From the NCBI GenBank assembly GCA_032358255.1, contig JAULBX010026308.1, forward strand, positions 1 to 49,899: a stretch of 49,899 bases of DNA. Reading direction: 5' to 3'. The stretch comes from Heterotrichella gracilis. Lineage: Eukaryota; Sar; Xanthophyceae; Tribonematales; Xanthonemataceae. Below the pieces are notes generated by a model that did not search any database, was not told the DNA's origin, and saw nothing but the letters and a program-made list of their open reading frames with translations. Numbering within the stretch: position 1 is the first letter of the stretch; each line of letters starts with the position of its first letter. Position numbers and translations under genes: made by a program. This document shows, piece by piece, positions 49,715 to 49,899 of this stretch.

Positions 49715-49899
49715 CATACCAGGGTTTTTCAAAATAATTGTTTAAGGGCTCTGTGTGGGGTTTCTAGGTTTCTCCTTAATAAGTGTGGGTTACAAAGCAT
49801 AAGTGACAAACTCAGGGACATGAGGCTACGCTGGTTGGGACATTTAGGACGTTTATCAGACGATAGGGTTCCTAAATGTATGGTGTTTGGTAGGGTAGA
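49715..49899 (+). mobile_element. LINE relic running off the right edge
   Basis: Bases 49720-49780 align with the FEVFQNQCLRAICG segment of the relic at 48000, with a stop in frame. Bases 49784-49899 encode ISDKLRDMRLRWLGHLGRLS and then DDRVPKCMVFGRV, the typical LRW.GH..R..DDR.PK end of LINE reverse transcriptases. It is in the opposite orientation to the copy at 47680-48440. Confidence 0.75.

Overview
This is a stretch of eukaryotic nuclear DNA, most likely from a green alga (Chlorophyta). Genes are split into many short GC-rich exons by GT-AG introns of about 80 to 750 bases. Several genes carry a TGTAA polyadenylation-type signal 40-60 bases after the stop (RadA, AMBRA1-like, RPN5). Degenerate TTTAGGG plant-type telomere motifs occur in introns, and the proteins look plant-like. 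The species cannot be fixed from the sequence. Gene models below were read by eye from conserved peptides and splice phase. Where every junction was checked (SDR, PLAT-PP2C, the PNRC-like protein, RPT3, RPN5) the frames agree throughout.

Left part (1-16900): a RadA/Sms recombination protein with a probable organelle transit peptide (-); divergently a short-chain dehydrogenase (+) with a LINE relic and interstitial telomere motifs in its introns; a protein fusing an N-terminal PLAT/LH2 domain to a PPTC7-like PP2C phosphatase (-); and an SLC1/DAACS-type acidic amino-acid transporter (-) with an Asp-to-Asn change in its NMDGT signature.

Middle part (16901-35141): the SKI2 helicase of cytosolic 3'-5' mRNA decay (-) stands head to head, about 775 bases apart, with a small disordered protein (+) carrying a PNRC/EDC1-type decapping-activator motif. 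A non-coding or unrecognised stretch of about 2.3 kb follows, then the Ku80 end-joining gene (+).

Right part (35872-49899): the 26S proteasome ATPase RPT3 (-), an AMBRA1/DCAF3-like WD40 protein (+), the complex III hinge protein QCR6 (-), and the proteasome lid subunit RPN5 (+). The last 2.3 kb is repeat-rich: a LINE relic interrupted by a 50-bp perfect foldback, a tRNA-derived SINE-like sequence, an unrecognised 3' gene end (-), and the start of another LINE relic (+).

Themes: two proteasome regulatory-particle genes flank a likely CRL4 substrate receptor; two mRNA-decay genes share a promoter region; two genome-maintenance genes (RadA, Ku80) are present. The best candidates for something under-described are the PLAT-PP2C fusion and the SKI2/PNRC-like pair. 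No CRISPR array, operon, viral genome or bacterial island was seen.
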